Below, piece by piece: positions 9,896 to 19,265 of a DNA stretch of 64,000 nucleotides. The translations under genes and the position numbers were made by a program. The first letter of the stretch is position 1. Every line of letters begins with the position of its first letter. The notes under the pieces were generated by a model that worked only from the letters and a program-made list of their open reading frames with translations, was not told the DNA's origin and did not search any database. The stretch comes from Endozoicomonas sp965196975 (GTDB lineage Bacteria; Pseudomonadota; Gammaproteobacteria; Pseudomonadales; Endozoicomonadaceae). Where the stretch lies: the NCBI RefSeq assembly GCF_965196975.1, contig NZ_OZ239981.1:4774001-4838000 (forward strand). The letters run 5' to 3'.

Positions 9896-11286
9896 GGGTG
9901 CTCTCTCTGAATGATTGAAACAATAGTGCTCTATTTTCACAGCTACTATGGGAACACCACTCATAATAGTTAACTGTCATGCCCGCTTCTGTTATTTCCA
10001 GCTCTACCAAAAGCATCGTTTTGCAAATTGAAGTTTCTATAGATTCAGGCAACATGCTGAATCTTGAAGATAGTTTACAGCGTGCACTCAATGAAGCCGG
10101 GCAGCTTGGAACAAAAGAGTTATTGGGGCTATTTGAATCACCCAATAAAGAACCTATCGTCGTTAATCAGCAGAAGTGGAACTACAAAGGAAAGGTTCTT
10201 AAGCACTATGAAACCTTATACGGTCGTATACCTTTGGAGCGCTCCGTATATCAGGGTGTCAGAGGTGGCAGTACTCTGGCAGCACTTGATCTTCGTGCCG
10301 GTATTATTGGTTCAGCTACCCCCAAATTTGCCAAGTCTATCGCCTGGAAATACAGCCAGATGCCAGCGCCTGCGGTAAAAGAAGATTTTGAGACCAACCA
10401 TCAAAGGACGCTTTCAAATTCTTATATCAAGCATTTATCGGACAGAGTAGGTGCATTAATTGAAGACCAGCAAGACACTCACTACCACCTTCCTCCACTA
10501 AAAGAGCCTGTTGAAACAATAGCCATTGGTCTGGATGGAACCTGCATGCTGCTTTGTGAAGAAGGCTGGAGGGAAGCCATGTGTGGGACATTGAGCCTAT
10601 ATTCTGCAGATGGAGACAGGCTCCACACGATATATACAGCCAGTTCGCCAGAGTATGGTAAACAAAGCTTTATGAGCAAGCTCGACGAGGAGATTGCAGA
10701 TCTAAAACGACTCTACCCAAATGCCACATACATCGGGGTAGCTGACGGGGCTAGAGAAAACTGGAGTTATTTGAAACAACATACCTCTGGGCAGATACTC
10801 GATTTTTATCATGCATCTGAATATTTAGCTGGAGCAGCGGAAGCACTGTTTCCAACCAGTAAGGCGAAGCGACACCAGTGGCTTGAAGACAGGCTACATA
10901 GTTTGAAAAACAAGCGTGGAGCAGCCAAAAAAATCCTTCAGGAAATTGAATCAGCCGAGCTCCCGAAAAAGACAATCGCACTGACAGAGAAGCGCTACAA
11001 AGCTGTGAGCTATTTTACAAACAATCACCAGTTAATGAATTATCATCAGGCGCTTAAACGCCATTGGCCAATAGGTTCAGGAGTTACTGAAGCGGCTTGT
11101 AAGACTCTGGTAAAGCAACGATTATGTGGTTCTGGAATGAGGTGGAAAGCAACAGGAGCGGAAGTGCTTTTGACAACAAGAGCACTGATCCAGAGTAAGG
11201 GGCGCTGGGAACAACTTTGGTCTGAGTTCATGACTGGAAAGGTTGAAGCTAACCTATGAGTCAGTTATCAAATTGAGAGAGCACCC
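9896..11286 (+). mobile_element. ISKra4-family element, copy 2
   Basis: A 1391-bp element flanked by the 8-bp duplication AAAAGGGG (9888-9895, 11287-11294). It is the second insertion in the large unknown gene, in the same orientation as copies 1 and 3. Confidence 0.95.
9979..11259 (+). CDS. ISKra4-family transposase (copy 2)
   Basis: A 426-aa protein identical to that of copy 1, with the three proposed catalytic acidic residues intact. The gene is complete and should be as functional as the other copies. Confidence 0.94.
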   Translation: MPASVISSSTKSIVLQIEVSIDSGNMLNLEDSLQRALNEAGQLGTKELLGLFESPNKEPIVVNQQKWNYKGKVLKHYETLYGRIPLERSVYQGVRGGSTLAALDLRAGIIGSATPKFAKSIAWKYSQMPAPAVKEDFETNHQRTLSNSYIKHLSDRVGALIEDQQDTHYHLPPLKEPVETIAIGLDGTCMLLCEEGWREAMCGTLSLYSADGDRLHTIYTASSPEYGKQSFMSKLDEEIADLKRLYPNATYIGVADGARENWSYLKQHTSGQILDFYHASEYLAGAAEALFPTSKAKRHQWLEDRLHSLKNKRGAAKKILQEIESAELPKKTIALTEKRYKAVSYFTNNHQLMNYHQALKRHWPIGSGVTEAACKTLVKQRLCGSGMRWKATGAEVLLTTRALIQSKGRWEQLWSEFMTGKVEANL

Positions 11287-11608
11287 AAAAGGGGTGGGTT
11301 AGAAGGGAGTCTATCCTGGTCCTTTCCGCATTACTAATGGAAGCAGTTTATAACTATGATCGAATGAGTCCAACTGCTCAAATGGACAATAATATAAAGG
11401 ATATCATAAAGCAAACGCGAGATAATGCTCTTTACCAGTCTGTCGTTGCTGCTGCCATTTATCTTTCTCATGGGGCAGAAAGAGCCTTGAAATTTATGGA
11501 GACCTGTCATCATACTTGTGACCGGTTGATTTGGATGAAAGGTTGGGTTCTCCAAGAGCAGAGAATGTTTTCTGATGCAATTGAAGTATTTCAAAGAATA
11601 CCTGAATC

Positions 11609-12999
11609 GGGTGCTCTCTCTGAATGATTGAAACAATAGTGCTCTATTTTCACAGCTACTATGGGAACACCACTCATAATAGTTAACTGTCATGCCCGCT
11701 TCTGTTATTTCCAGCTCTACCAAAAGCATCGTTTTGCAAATTGAAGTTTCTATAGATTCAGGCAACATGCTGAATCTTGAAGATAGTTTACAGCGTGCAC
11801 TCAATGAAGCCGGGCAGCTTGGAACAAAAGAGTTATTGGGGCTATTTGAATCACCCAATAAAGAACCTATCGTCGTTAATCAGCAGAAGTGGAACTACAA
11901 AGGAAAGGTTCTTAAGCACTATGAAACCTTATACGGTCGTATACCTTTGGAGCGCTCCGTATATCAGGGTGTCAGAGGTGGCAGTACTCTGGCAGCACTT
12001 GATCTTCGTGCCGGTATTATTGGTTCAGCTACCCCCAAATTTGCCAAGTCTATCGCCTGGAAATACAGCCAGATGCCAGCGCCTGCGGTAAAAGAAGATT
12101 TTGAGACCAACCATCAAAGGACGCTTTCAAATTCTTATATCAAGCATTTATCGGACAGAGTAGGTGCATTAATTGAAGACCAGCAAGACACTCACTACCA
12201 CCTTCCTCCACTAAAAGAGCCTGTTGAAACAATAGCCATTGGTCTGGATGGAACCTGCATGCTGCTTTGTGAAGAAGGCTGGAGGGAAGCCATGTGTGGG
12301 ACATTGAGCCTATATTCTGCAGATGGAGACAGGCTCCACACGATATATACAGCCAGTTCGCCAGAGTATGGTAAACAAAGCTTTATGAGCAAGCTCGACG
12401 AGGAGATTGCAGATCTAAAACGACTCTACCCAAATGCCACATACATCGGGGTAGCTGACGGGGCTAGAGAAAACTGGAGTTATTTGAAACAACATACCTC
12501 TGGGCAGATACTCGATTTTTATCATGCATCTGAATATTTAGCTGGAGCAGCGGAAGCACTGTTTCCAACCAGTAAGGCGAAGCGACACCAGTGGCTTGAA
12601 GACAGGCTACATAGTTTGAAAAACAAGCGTGGAGCAGCCAAAAAAATCCTTCAGGAAATTGAATCAGCCGAGCTCCCGAAAAAGACAATCGCACTGACAG
12701 AGAAGCGCTACAAAGCTGTGAGCTATTTTACAAACAATCACCAGTTAATGAATTATCATCAGGCGCTTAAACGCCATTGGCCAATAGGTTCAGGAGTTAC
12801 TGAAGCGGCTTGTAAGACTCTGGTAAAGCAACGATTATGTGGTTCTGGAATGAGGTGGAAAGCAACAGGAGCGGAAGTGCTTTTGACAACAAGAGCACTG
12901 ATCCAGAGTAAGGGGCGCTGGGAACAACTTTGGTCTGAGTTCATGACTGGAAAGGTTGAAGCTAACCTATGAGTCAGTTATCAAATTGAGAGAGCACCC
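11609..12999 (+). mobile_element. ISKra4-family element, copy 3, without target duplication
   Basis: A 1391-bp element with intact ends, but the adjoining 8-mers differ: CCTGAATC on the left (11601-11608) and GGCAAAAT on the right (13000-13007). The other six copies all have perfect duplications. Copy 3 is therefore probably a recombinant between two ISKra4 copies, or lies next to an IS-mediated deletion, with some original sequence missing or moved. Confidence 0.93.
11692..12972 (+). CDS. ISKra4-family transposase (copy 3)
   Basis: A 426-aa protein identical to copy 1. The gene is intact although the element lacks a target duplication. Confidence 0.94.
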   Translation: MPASVISSSTKSIVLQIEVSIDSGNMLNLEDSLQRALNEAGQLGTKELLGLFESPNKEPIVVNQQKWNYKGKVLKHYETLYGRIPLERSVYQGVRGGSTLAALDLRAGIIGSATPKFAKSIAWKYSQMPAPAVKEDFETNHQRTLSNSYIKHLSDRVGALIEDQQDTHYHLPPLKEPVETIAIGLDGTCMLLCEEGWREAMCGTLSLYSADGDRLHTIYTASSPEYGKQSFMSKLDEEIADLKRLYPNATYIGVADGARENWSYLKQHTSGQILDFYHASEYLAGAAEALFPTSKAKRHQWLEDRLHSLKNKRGAAKKILQEIESAELPKKTIALTEKRYKAVSYFTNNHQLMNYHQALKRHWPIGSGVTEAACKTLVKQRLCGSGMRWKATGAEVLLTTRALIQSKGRWEQLWSEFMTGKVEANL

Positions 13000-13433
13000 G
13001 GCAAAATATACTTTTTGATCGTTTGGGCTGGTTACTTTTGAATAATGGTGATGTACTGCTCTCTGATCAGTCTGATAAATCCTGGTTAATTCTTCAGAGG
13101 TATTCTACATGTATGTTCCTGATATCAATTGCTAATACCATGTCCATGGATATCAGTCACTCCGTTTCTCACAGAATGATTGAGCCTGATGAAGTGATAG
13201 CTATAGTAGAAAGGGTCAGAGAGTGTGTGACGGCAATTGAAATGCAAGACCTTAATGGGCATAACTTATGCCATCAGTTCAAGGTAAGAGTATGTTGCCG
13301 CCTCACGAATATATATCATGCCCTAAGGTTCTCTGGAGAGGGTAGAAATATAGGTAAACCTCTAATGGAACTCAGGAGTGAGTTACTTCCGGAACAGAAA
13401 AATATGCCAAGGAACTACGGAAGCAAGAGCTAA
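13000..13433 (+). pseudogene. probable 3' end of the large unknown gene
   Basis: The frame is open from the right end of ISKra4 copy 3 (codons QNILFDRLGWLLLNNGD...) to TAA at 13431-13433, about 143 codons. No ribosome site or good start precedes it; the first possible start is TTG 13023. It encodes helical sequence with a low-complexity end similar in style to the upstream blocks. Its frame does not continue directly from 11608, which fits loss of sequence between the two flanks of copy 3. It could instead belong to a different gene brought in by recombination. Confidence 0.6.
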
Positions 13434-13535
13434 TGATGTCACCTTTTGAATCAAAAGTGAGGGTGGTTAGCACTTTAATCAACTATCCGAGCTAAAATAT
13501 ATTGACTGGTTTTAAGATACCAGAGGTATCAGTTG

Positions 13536-13997
13536 ATGATTTTGGATAAAGAACTTATTGGTTATGTCATCCAACGTGCAAAAGAGGCGGTAGAAAATAA
13601 ACAATTACCATTTTATGCACTGCTTGCTCATAAAGGCAGGATTCTTGTAGAAGCTGAAAACAGCGTGTTAACTGATAACGATATTACCTGCCATTCTGTC
13701 ATGAACGTTATTCGTCGCGCAGGTAGAGAATTGTCTCAGGAGGTATTGAAAAAGAGTGTTCTCTATGCCAGCTCTGAGCCTTGTGCAATGTGCTCTGGGG
13801 CCATTTACTGGGCGGGAGTATCAAGAGTTGTGTTTGGCTGCAGTGGAAAAGCCCTCCAGCAGATTGCCGGACAATCCATTAGTGTGAATTGCCAGGATAT
13901 TTTTAATCAATGTCATCCCATCATTGAAGCTGTTGGCCCAGTTGAAGAAGAGCTGGCTTCAGAATTGATAATGGAATTCTGGCCACACCCTTCATGA
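13536..13997 (+). CDS. CMP/dCMP-deaminase-fold protein lacking the catalytic Glu
   Basis: The fold is that of the zinc-dependent nucleoside/nucleobase deaminases (guanine deaminase, TadA-like). The second zinc half-site is intact (EPCAMCSGAIYWAGV, Cys83 and Cys86). In the first half-site the normal His-Ala-Glu is His53-Ser54-Val55 (DITCHSVMNVIRRA), so the proton-shuttling Glu is replaced by Val. By family knowledge the protein should bind zinc but not deaminate. The gene is otherwise full length at 153 aa with a complete C-terminal helix. The start is ATG 13536 with AGAGG 10 nt upstream; TTG 13533 is possible. It may be a binding or regulatory pseudoenzyme, or an early pseudogene. Confidence 0.82.
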   Translation: MILDKELIGYVIQRAKEAVENKQLPFYALLAHKGRILVEAENSVLTDNDITCHSVMNVIRRAGRELSQEVLKKSVLYASSEPCAMCSGAIYWAGVSRVVFGCSGKALQQIAGQSISVNCQDIFNQCHPIIEAVGPVEEELASELIMEFWPHPS

Positions 13998-14006
13998 TCC
14001 AATTCG

Positions 14007-14885
14007 TCAATTATAAAACTCAGACAGTCGGTTATCAGTCCAGCTCCATAAGGTTTTGGCTTGGGCACTATCATTGGCCTGCTTTCCTACTTTTCTGACC
14101 TTCGAGTTAGCAAAGTAAAAACCATTATGCCCATCAACTTTCGGCTCAAAGGCTAGATACAAAGTCGTTGCTGCGCCTTGTTCTGGTGACTTTAAAAATG
14201 GCCGAAATATTGGGAATAAAAAACGACTCAGGATTGTATTGTCACCAGAGCCAAGATTGGTATTTACTGCGCCAGGGTGAACGGTGTAAGTGTTTACAGG
14301 GTGGTTGGAGAGCTGTTCTGCAAGCTCAAGGTTGAACAGCATGAGGGCTAGCTTTGAGTGGCCATAAACCGGGAAAGTTTTAAATCCCTTCTCGGCATTG
14401 ATGTTTTCAAAATCGATGCGCTTTGCCATCTTATAGCCTTCAGAGCTGACATTAATAATCCGGCTATTGTTGTCTGTTTGATTGCCAGAGCTTTTAAGTA
14501 AAGGAAGAAGTTGGGTTGTCAGCAAGAAAACACTAAGATAGTTAACAGCAAACATCGCCTCATAGTCATCTTGAGTCGTCTCATGGGTCGTATTAATAAT
14601 ACCTGCGTTATTGATAAGCAGGTGAAGTGGTTTGCCTGAATCGATATAACACTGGCTTGCCTTACTGACGTCTTCCAGAGAGGTCAGATCTGCAAGAATG
14701 ATATCAATGTCATGATTACCCGTTTCTGCCGCAATCCGCTGTTTCAGTGACTCGCCTTTTTCTGAATTACGGCAGATCAAAGTGGTGTGATAACCACGCT
14801 TTGCAACTCCAATAGCTGTTGGAATACCGATACCACTGGTTGCCCCGGTAATAAGCGCGTATTTCTTTTTTTTCACTTTTCCCAT
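14007..14885 (-). CDS. short-chain dehydrogenase/reductase (retinol-dehydrogenase-like)
   Basis: This 292-aa NAD(P)-dependent oxidoreductase has TGATSGIG (cofactor loop, residues 14-21), NNAG near 92, the catalytic Ser in INVSSEGY, and YGHSK with the catalytic Tyr and Lys near 175. It continues with HPGAVNTNLG as in the retinol dehydrogenase/WWOX-like branch. The substrate is unknown. It starts with MGKVKKKKYALITG. An ISKra4 element sits 44 bp upstream of the start codon and has probably separated the gene from its own promoter, so expression may now depend on the IS. Confidence 0.85.
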   Translation of the reverse strand: MGKVKKKKYALITGATSGIGIPTAIGVAKRGYHTTLICRNSEKGESLKQRIAAETGNHDIDIILADLTSLEDVSKASQCYIDSGKPLHLLINNAGIINTTHETTQDDYEAMFAVNYLSVFLLTTQLLPLLKSSGNQTDNNSRIINVSSEGYKMAKRIDFENINAEKGFKTFPVYGHSKLALMLFNLELAEQLSNHPVNTYTVHPGAVNTNLGSGDNTILSRFLFPIFRPFLKSPEQGAATTLYLAFEPKVDGHNGFYFANSKVRKVGKQANDSAQAKTLWSWTDNRLSEFYN

Positions 14886-14929
14886 CCCTTCATTTTTCGA
14901 ATATCTTCCGTTATAGAGAAACTTCTCTA

Positions 14930-16320
14930 GGGTGCTCTCTCAATTTGATAACTGACTCATAGGTTAGCTTCAACCTTTCCAGTCATGAACTCAGACCAAA
15001 GTTGTTCCCAGCGCCCCTTACTCTGGATCAGTGCTCTTGTTGTCAAAAGCACTTCCGCTCCTGTTGCTTTCCACCTCATTCCAGAACCACATAATCGTTG
15101 CTTTACCAGAGTCTTACAAGCCGCTTCAGTAACTCCTGAACCTATTGGCCAATGGCGTTTAAGCGCCTGATGATAATTCATTAACTGGTGATTGTTTGTA
15201 AAATAGCTCACAGCTTTGTAGCGCTTCTCTGTCAGTGCGATTGTCTTTTTCGGGAGCTCGGCTGATTCAATTTCCTGAAGGATTTTTTTGGCTGCTCCAC
15301 GCTTGTTTTTCAAACTATGTAGCCTGTCTTCAAGCCACTGGTGTCGCTTCGCCTTACTGGTTGGAAACAGTGCTTCCGCTGCTCCAGCTAAATATTCAGA
15401 TGCATGATAAAAATCGAGTATCTGCCCAGAGGTATGTTGTTTCAAATAACTCCAGTTTTCTCTAGCCCCGTCAGCTACCCCGATGTATGTGGCATTTGGG
15501 TAGAGTCGTTTTAGATCTGCAATCTCCTCGTCGAGCTTGCTCATAAAGCTTTGTTTACCATACTCTGGCGAACTGGCTGTATATATCGTGTGGAGCCTGT
15601 CTCCATCTGCAGAATATAGGCTCAATGTCCCACACATGGCTTCCCTCCAGCCTTCTTCACAAAGCAGCATGCAGGTTCCATCCAGACCAATGGCTATTGT
15701 TTCAACAGGCTCTTTTAGTGGAGGAAGGTGGTAGTGAGTGTCTTGCTGGTCTTCAATTAATGCACCTACTCTGTCCGATAAATGCTTGATATAAGAATTT
15801 GAAAGCGTCCTTTGATGGTTGGTCTCAAAATCTTCTTTTACCGCAGGCGCTGGCATCTGGCTGTATTTCCAGGCGATAGACTTGGCAAATTTGGGGGTAG
15901 CTGAACCAATAATACCGGCACGAAGATCAAGTGCTGCCAGAGTACTGCCACCTCTGACACCCTGATATACGGAGCGCTCCAAAGGTATACGACCGTATAA
16001 GGTTTCATAGTGCTTAAGAACCTTTCCTTTGTAGTTCCACTTCTGCTGATTAACGACGATAGGTTCTTTATTGGGTGATTCAAATAGCCCCAATAACTCT
16101 TTTGTTCCAAGCTGCCCGGCTTCATTGAGTGCACGCTGTAAACTATCTTCAAGATTCAGCATGTTGCCTGAATCTATAGAAACTTCAATTTGCAAAACGA
16201 TGCTTTTGGTAGAGCTGGAAATAACAGAAGCGGGCATGACAGTTAACTATTATGAGTGGTGTTCCCATAGTAGCTGTGAAAATAGAGCACTATTGTTTCA
16301 ATCATTCAGAGAGAGCACCC
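14930..16320 (-). mobile_element. ISKra4-family element, copy 4
   Basis: A 1391-bp element flanked by the 8-bp duplication CTTCTCTA (14922-14929, 16321-16328). It is inserted just upstream of the SDR gene and reads in the same direction as it. No coding sequence is broken. Confidence 0.95.
14957..16237 (-). CDS. ISKra4-family transposase (copy 4)
   Basis: A 426-aa protein identical to copy 1, all motifs intact. Read-through from this gene would run into the SDR gene. Confidence 0.94.
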   Translation of the reverse strand: MPASVISSSTKSIVLQIEVSIDSGNMLNLEDSLQRALNEAGQLGTKELLGLFESPNKEPIVVNQQKWNYKGKVLKHYETLYGRIPLERSVYQGVRGGSTLAALDLRAGIIGSATPKFAKSIAWKYSQMPAPAVKEDFETNHQRTLSNSYIKHLSDRVGALIEDQQDTHYHLPPLKEPVETIAIGLDGTCMLLCEEGWREAMCGTLSLYSADGDRLHTIYTASSPEYGKQSFMSKLDEEIADLKRLYPNATYIGVADGARENWSYLKQHTSGQILDFYHASEYLAGAAEALFPTSKAKRHQWLEDRLHSLKNKRGAAKKILQEIESAELPKKTIALTEKRYKAVSYFTNNHQLMNYHQALKRHWPIGSGVTEAACKTLVKQRLCGSGMRWKATGAEVLLTTRALIQSKGRWEQLWSEFMTGKVEANL

Positions 16321-16616
16321 CTTCTCTAGCTTAATCCGTTGGCAACTCTAACACAGTAATAAAAAGGTTGTGTTAACACCTTGTTTTTTTAAGTACTGAA
16401 TTTATACGGTAGGTTTAACATAAGAGAGCTTATAGTAGGTTGAAGAAATGAGTTACTTATATTGACGAGAATATCCACTTTAAGATTCTTTGTTTTTATC
16501 TAAACGACATAGAAAAATTGTGATTTAGTTATAATTGGATGGAGAGTGCGGTAATTAAAAGAGTGGGCTTGTTTATGTCCTGCGTATCTGTCCCTGTATG
16601 AACTAAAGAATGCCCG

Positions 16617-16636
16617 AGGGGCAGAAGCCTGCCCCT
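16617..16636 (-). terminator. hairpin after the 16.6-kb unknown gene
   Basis: The 8-bp GC-rich stem AGGGGCAG/CTGCCCCT with a 4-nt loop lies 8 bp beyond the stop of the minus-strand gene at 16644-17108. No strong U-run follows. The interval 16329-16616 is AT-rich and contains no gene I can support. Confidence 0.5.
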
Positions 16637-16643
16637 GACAGCA

Positions 16644-17108
16644 TTAGCTTTCCCCTTTCAGCTTACGCTTAAGAATGTTGTAAATTTCCTGCTGGTCTCT
16701 GCTGTGAACAAATCGCAGCGCTTCTCTCAGTGTGGGCAGGCTGCTGGCAATCATCGGGCAGTCTAATAACTGATCGAGCTTTTCCATGTGCAGGATATCC
16801 GGACGTACCTGTTTGACTGGTGTTTCTTTAATTTCCGAGCTGCCTATTACCAGTTCAGCCAGACTGATCTGACTGAGTAAGCTTTTAATACCAATCAGAG
16901 CAAAGGCCAGATGCTGACGTGAGTGTGGGAAGGGATTATTGATGCCATAGCAGATCATCCGGCTGTACATCTCAATCTGCACGAGAGCGCTGTCATGGCA
17001 ACCCAGAGGGTTGTCGATGCTGTCCATGCTCTCCAGGCCAATCATATCCTGGCTTAGATCCTGTATGGTTAACTCCTGCTGACCGAAAACTGGCTTGATC
17101 GATTCCAT
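16644..17108 (-). CDS. hypothetical protein, 154 aa
   Basis: A real gene by its start: ATG 17108 follows AGGGGAG with 7-nt spacing. The product is soluble and helical (FPHSRQHLAFALIGIKSLLSQ in the middle, ending LREALRFVHSRDQQEIYNILKRKLKG) with no signal peptide, membrane segment or recognised motif. It is divergent from betB, separated by 700 bp, so it may share regulation with it, but it does not resemble the BetI repressor usually found with betBA. Confidence 0.65.
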   Translation of the reverse strand: MESIKPVFGQQELTIQDLSQDMIGLESMDSIDNPLGCHDSALVQIEMYSRMICYGINNPFPHSRQHLAFALIGIKSLLSQISLAELVIGSSEIKETPVKQVRPDILHMEKLDQLLDCPMIASSLPTLREALRFVHSRDQQEIYNILKRKLKGES

Positions 17109-17807
17109 GGCTTTACTCCCCTGTAAGTCATTTTCAGTCTTTTATATCATTGATTTTGCAAAAGATTGTCTAACAAAGCGGCCAGTATTGCTGACCAGCC
17201 AGGAAATCAGGGCGATTACTCGAAAATAAACAGTCAATTGATAAAAATCAGCAGGATACATGCTCCCTTGCTTGATGAGCTTCCAAGTCATACACCCCTT
17301 CTTATGGGTTCCCTCTTTTCTCAAGGGCTTCTTTGCCATCAATAAGCAGTGCCTGCTCTCGCATGGAAGATCTCAGCAGAGAATTAGTTAGTGGTCTAAA
17401 GTATTTTCTGTGGCTGATTTAAAATTTGTTAACTTTGGTTGTGATTTTGCTGTATTTTGATGATTTTATTCAATGTTTTTGTATTGATGTGTAATGTCAT
17501 GTTGGTTAGACTTCTAATCAATTGGCTGTTGAATAACAAGAATGTGCTGAAAGTGAGTGTTTTATTTATCTATCAATGCTTGTCCTTTGATAGATTTTGT
17601 TCATGGTTTCATCTTGTCAAATCCATGGCTCTCAGGCCGCTGCTCCTGCCAGATCTATCTACCCAAAGCCTCCAGTGCAGCGTTTGGGTGTTTAGTCATT
17701 CTTACCTGTGTTTTTTTATAAATAGGATTTCGCAGTGAGTCGGTCTCTATTGATAACTCTCTGGTTGAACAGCTTTTTTAAAACAAGACGAAGTAGTACG
17801 GAGAAAC
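17109..17807. other. 700-bp intergenic region upstream of betB
   Basis: No gene is supported here. The two short open frames (17142-17342 minus, 17457-17738 plus) lack ribosome sites and have unlikely compositions. The right half is very AT-rich and should contain the bet promoter; betB is preceded by GGAG 7 nt before its ATG. I could not pick out a convincing -35/-10 pair or an operator. No betI gene is present. Confidence 0.5.
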
Positions 17808-19265
17808 TTGATGCGCCTCAGAAACTTTGTGGATGGCGACTATTGCAGTAACAGTAGCGGTGAGACATTTCAGGTTATTAATCCCGCGACTGGAAAAGTT
17901 GTTTATCAGGCTGAACTGGCTGATGAGGCGATCAGACTGGCAGCTATCAGCAGTGCCCGCCGGGGATTTGAACAGTGGTCGGCCATGACTGGCATGGAAC
18001 GCAGTCGTATTCTGCAAAAAGCGGTAGCCCTGTTAAGAGAGCGAAATGATCAGCTGGCGGCTATTGAGGTGGAAGATACCGGTAAGCCCTGGCAGGAAGC
18101 ATCGGTTGTGGATGTCGTTACCGGTGCTGACTCAATTGAATTTTTTGCCGGACTTGCTCCTGCCATCGAGGGCAACCAGCAAAGCCTGGGTGATGATTTT
18201 TATTATACCCGCCGCGAGCCGTTGGGGATCTGTGCTGGTATTGGGGCCTGGAATTACCCCCTGCAGATTGCCTGCTGGAAGTCTGCTCCTGCACTGGCCT
18301 GTGGTAACAGCATGATCTTCAAGCCTTCAGAAGAGACGCCACATGGTGCCCTTAAGCTGGCCGAAATTTTTATTGAAGCGGGTGTGCCGGCAGGTGTGTT
18401 CAATGTTGTGCTGGGGGATGCCGAGGTTGGCAAGTGGCTGACCGGGCATCCTGATATCTCAAAAGTGTCGTTCACTGGGGAAGTGAATACCGGCAGACAA
18501 GTCATGTCTGCTGCAGCCTCTTCTCTGAAAGAAGTCACCATGGAACTTGGTGGTAAATCTCCCCTGATTATTTTTGAAGATGCAGACCTGGACGAAGCAG
18601 TATCTGCGGCGATGCTGGGTAATTTTTACACCCAGGGAGAAATCTGTACCAATGGAACCAGAGTATTTGTGCATCGTTCGGTTTATGACGCGTTTGTTGA
18701 AAAGCTGCTGACTCGTACCCGCAATAATATTGTGGCTGGTGATCCAATGGACCCTGCTACCAATTTCGGAGCCCTGATTTCCGAGAAGCATCATCGAGTG
18801 GTACTGGACTTTATCAAGGCTGGACTGGATGAAGGGGCAACCCTGCTTGAGGGTGGTAAATCATTGTCGCCTGAAAACGCGTCCGGTGGTTATTTTGTAG
18901 CACCAACCATTTTTACCGACTGCCATGATGATATGACCATTGTACGTCAGGAGATTTTTGGGCCAGTCATGTCGCTGCTGGTATTTGACGATGAGTCAGA
19001 GGTGTTACAGAGGGCCAATAACACCACTTACGGTCTGGCCGCGGGTGTCTATACCCGGGATATCCGGCGTGCCCATCGGGTTACCCGGCAACTGGAGGCC
19101 GGAATCTGCTGGATTAACAGCTACGGACTATCGCCGGCGGAGATGCCTGTGGGTGGGTACAAATTGTCCGGTATTGGCCGTGAGAATGGCGTGGAGACCC
19201 TTCGCCACTACACTCAGCTGAAGTCTGTCTATGTGGGCATGACGCCACTGGAAAGCCCATTTTAA
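17808..19265 (+). CDS. betB: betaine aldehyde dehydrogenase
   Basis: This enzyme oxidises betaine aldehyde to the osmoprotectant glycine betaine with NAD(P)+, the second step of choline oxidation, in the cytoplasm. The 485-aa product has the aldehyde dehydrogenase features in order: GAWNYPLQIACWKSAPALACGN near 150; FTGEVNTGR (cofactor loop); ELGGKSPLIIF with the general-base Glu near 250; and the nucleophile Cys in GEICTNGTRVFVH near 285. The C-terminal ends in YTQLKSVYVGM. Length matches E. coli BetB (490 aa). betA follows after 19 bp and a transporter after that, so the three probably form an operon. No usual betI lies upstream. Confidence 0.95.
   Translation: MMRLRNFVDGDYCSNSSGETFQVINPATGKVVYQAELADEAIRLAAISSARRGFEQWSAMTGMERSRILQKAVALLRERNDQLAAIEVEDTGKPWQEASVVDVVTGADSIEFFAGLAPAIEGNQQSLGDDFYYTRREPLGICAGIGAWNYPLQIACWKSAPALACGNSMIFKPSEETPHGALKLAEIFIEAGVPAGVFNVVLGDAEVGKWLTGHPDISKVSFTGEVNTGRQVMSAAASSLKEVTMELGGKSPLIIFEDADLDEAVSAAMLGNFYTQGEICTNGTRVFVHRSVYDAFVEKLLTRTRNNIVAGDPMDPATNFGALISEKHHRVVLDFIKAGLDEGATLLEGGKSLSPENASGGYFVAPTIFTDCHDDMTIVRQEIFGPVMSLLVFDDESEVLQRANNTTYGLAAGVYTRDIRRAHRVTRQLEAGICWINSYGLSPAEMPVGGYKLSGIGRENGVETLRHYTQLKSVYVGMTPLESPF

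Larger units (their letters stand above)
6652..11608 (+). pseudogene. large gene of unknown function broken by three ISKra4 copies
   Basis: Three coding blocks join in frame when ISKra4 copies 1 and 2 and one target duplication each are removed: 6652-7289, 8689-9895 and 11295-11608. They give at least 719 codons before the third IS cuts the frame at 11608. The first junction uses CAGGCAAG (reading ...LQARVLEEL...) and the second AAAAGGGG (...HKKGWVRRE...). The ATG at 6652 follows AAGGATC. The product is helical, soluble-looking and lacks a signal peptide. The block before copy 3 (LKFMETCHHTCDRLIWMKGWVLQEQ..., AIEVFQRIP) resembles a TPR-type helix pair. I recognise no family. The probable 3' end is at 13000-13433. 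Confidence 0.85.

Noticed and set aside
17142..17738. Two short open frames in the gap before betB.
   Set aside because: No ribosome sites, low-complexity AT-driven composition and no recognisable motif.
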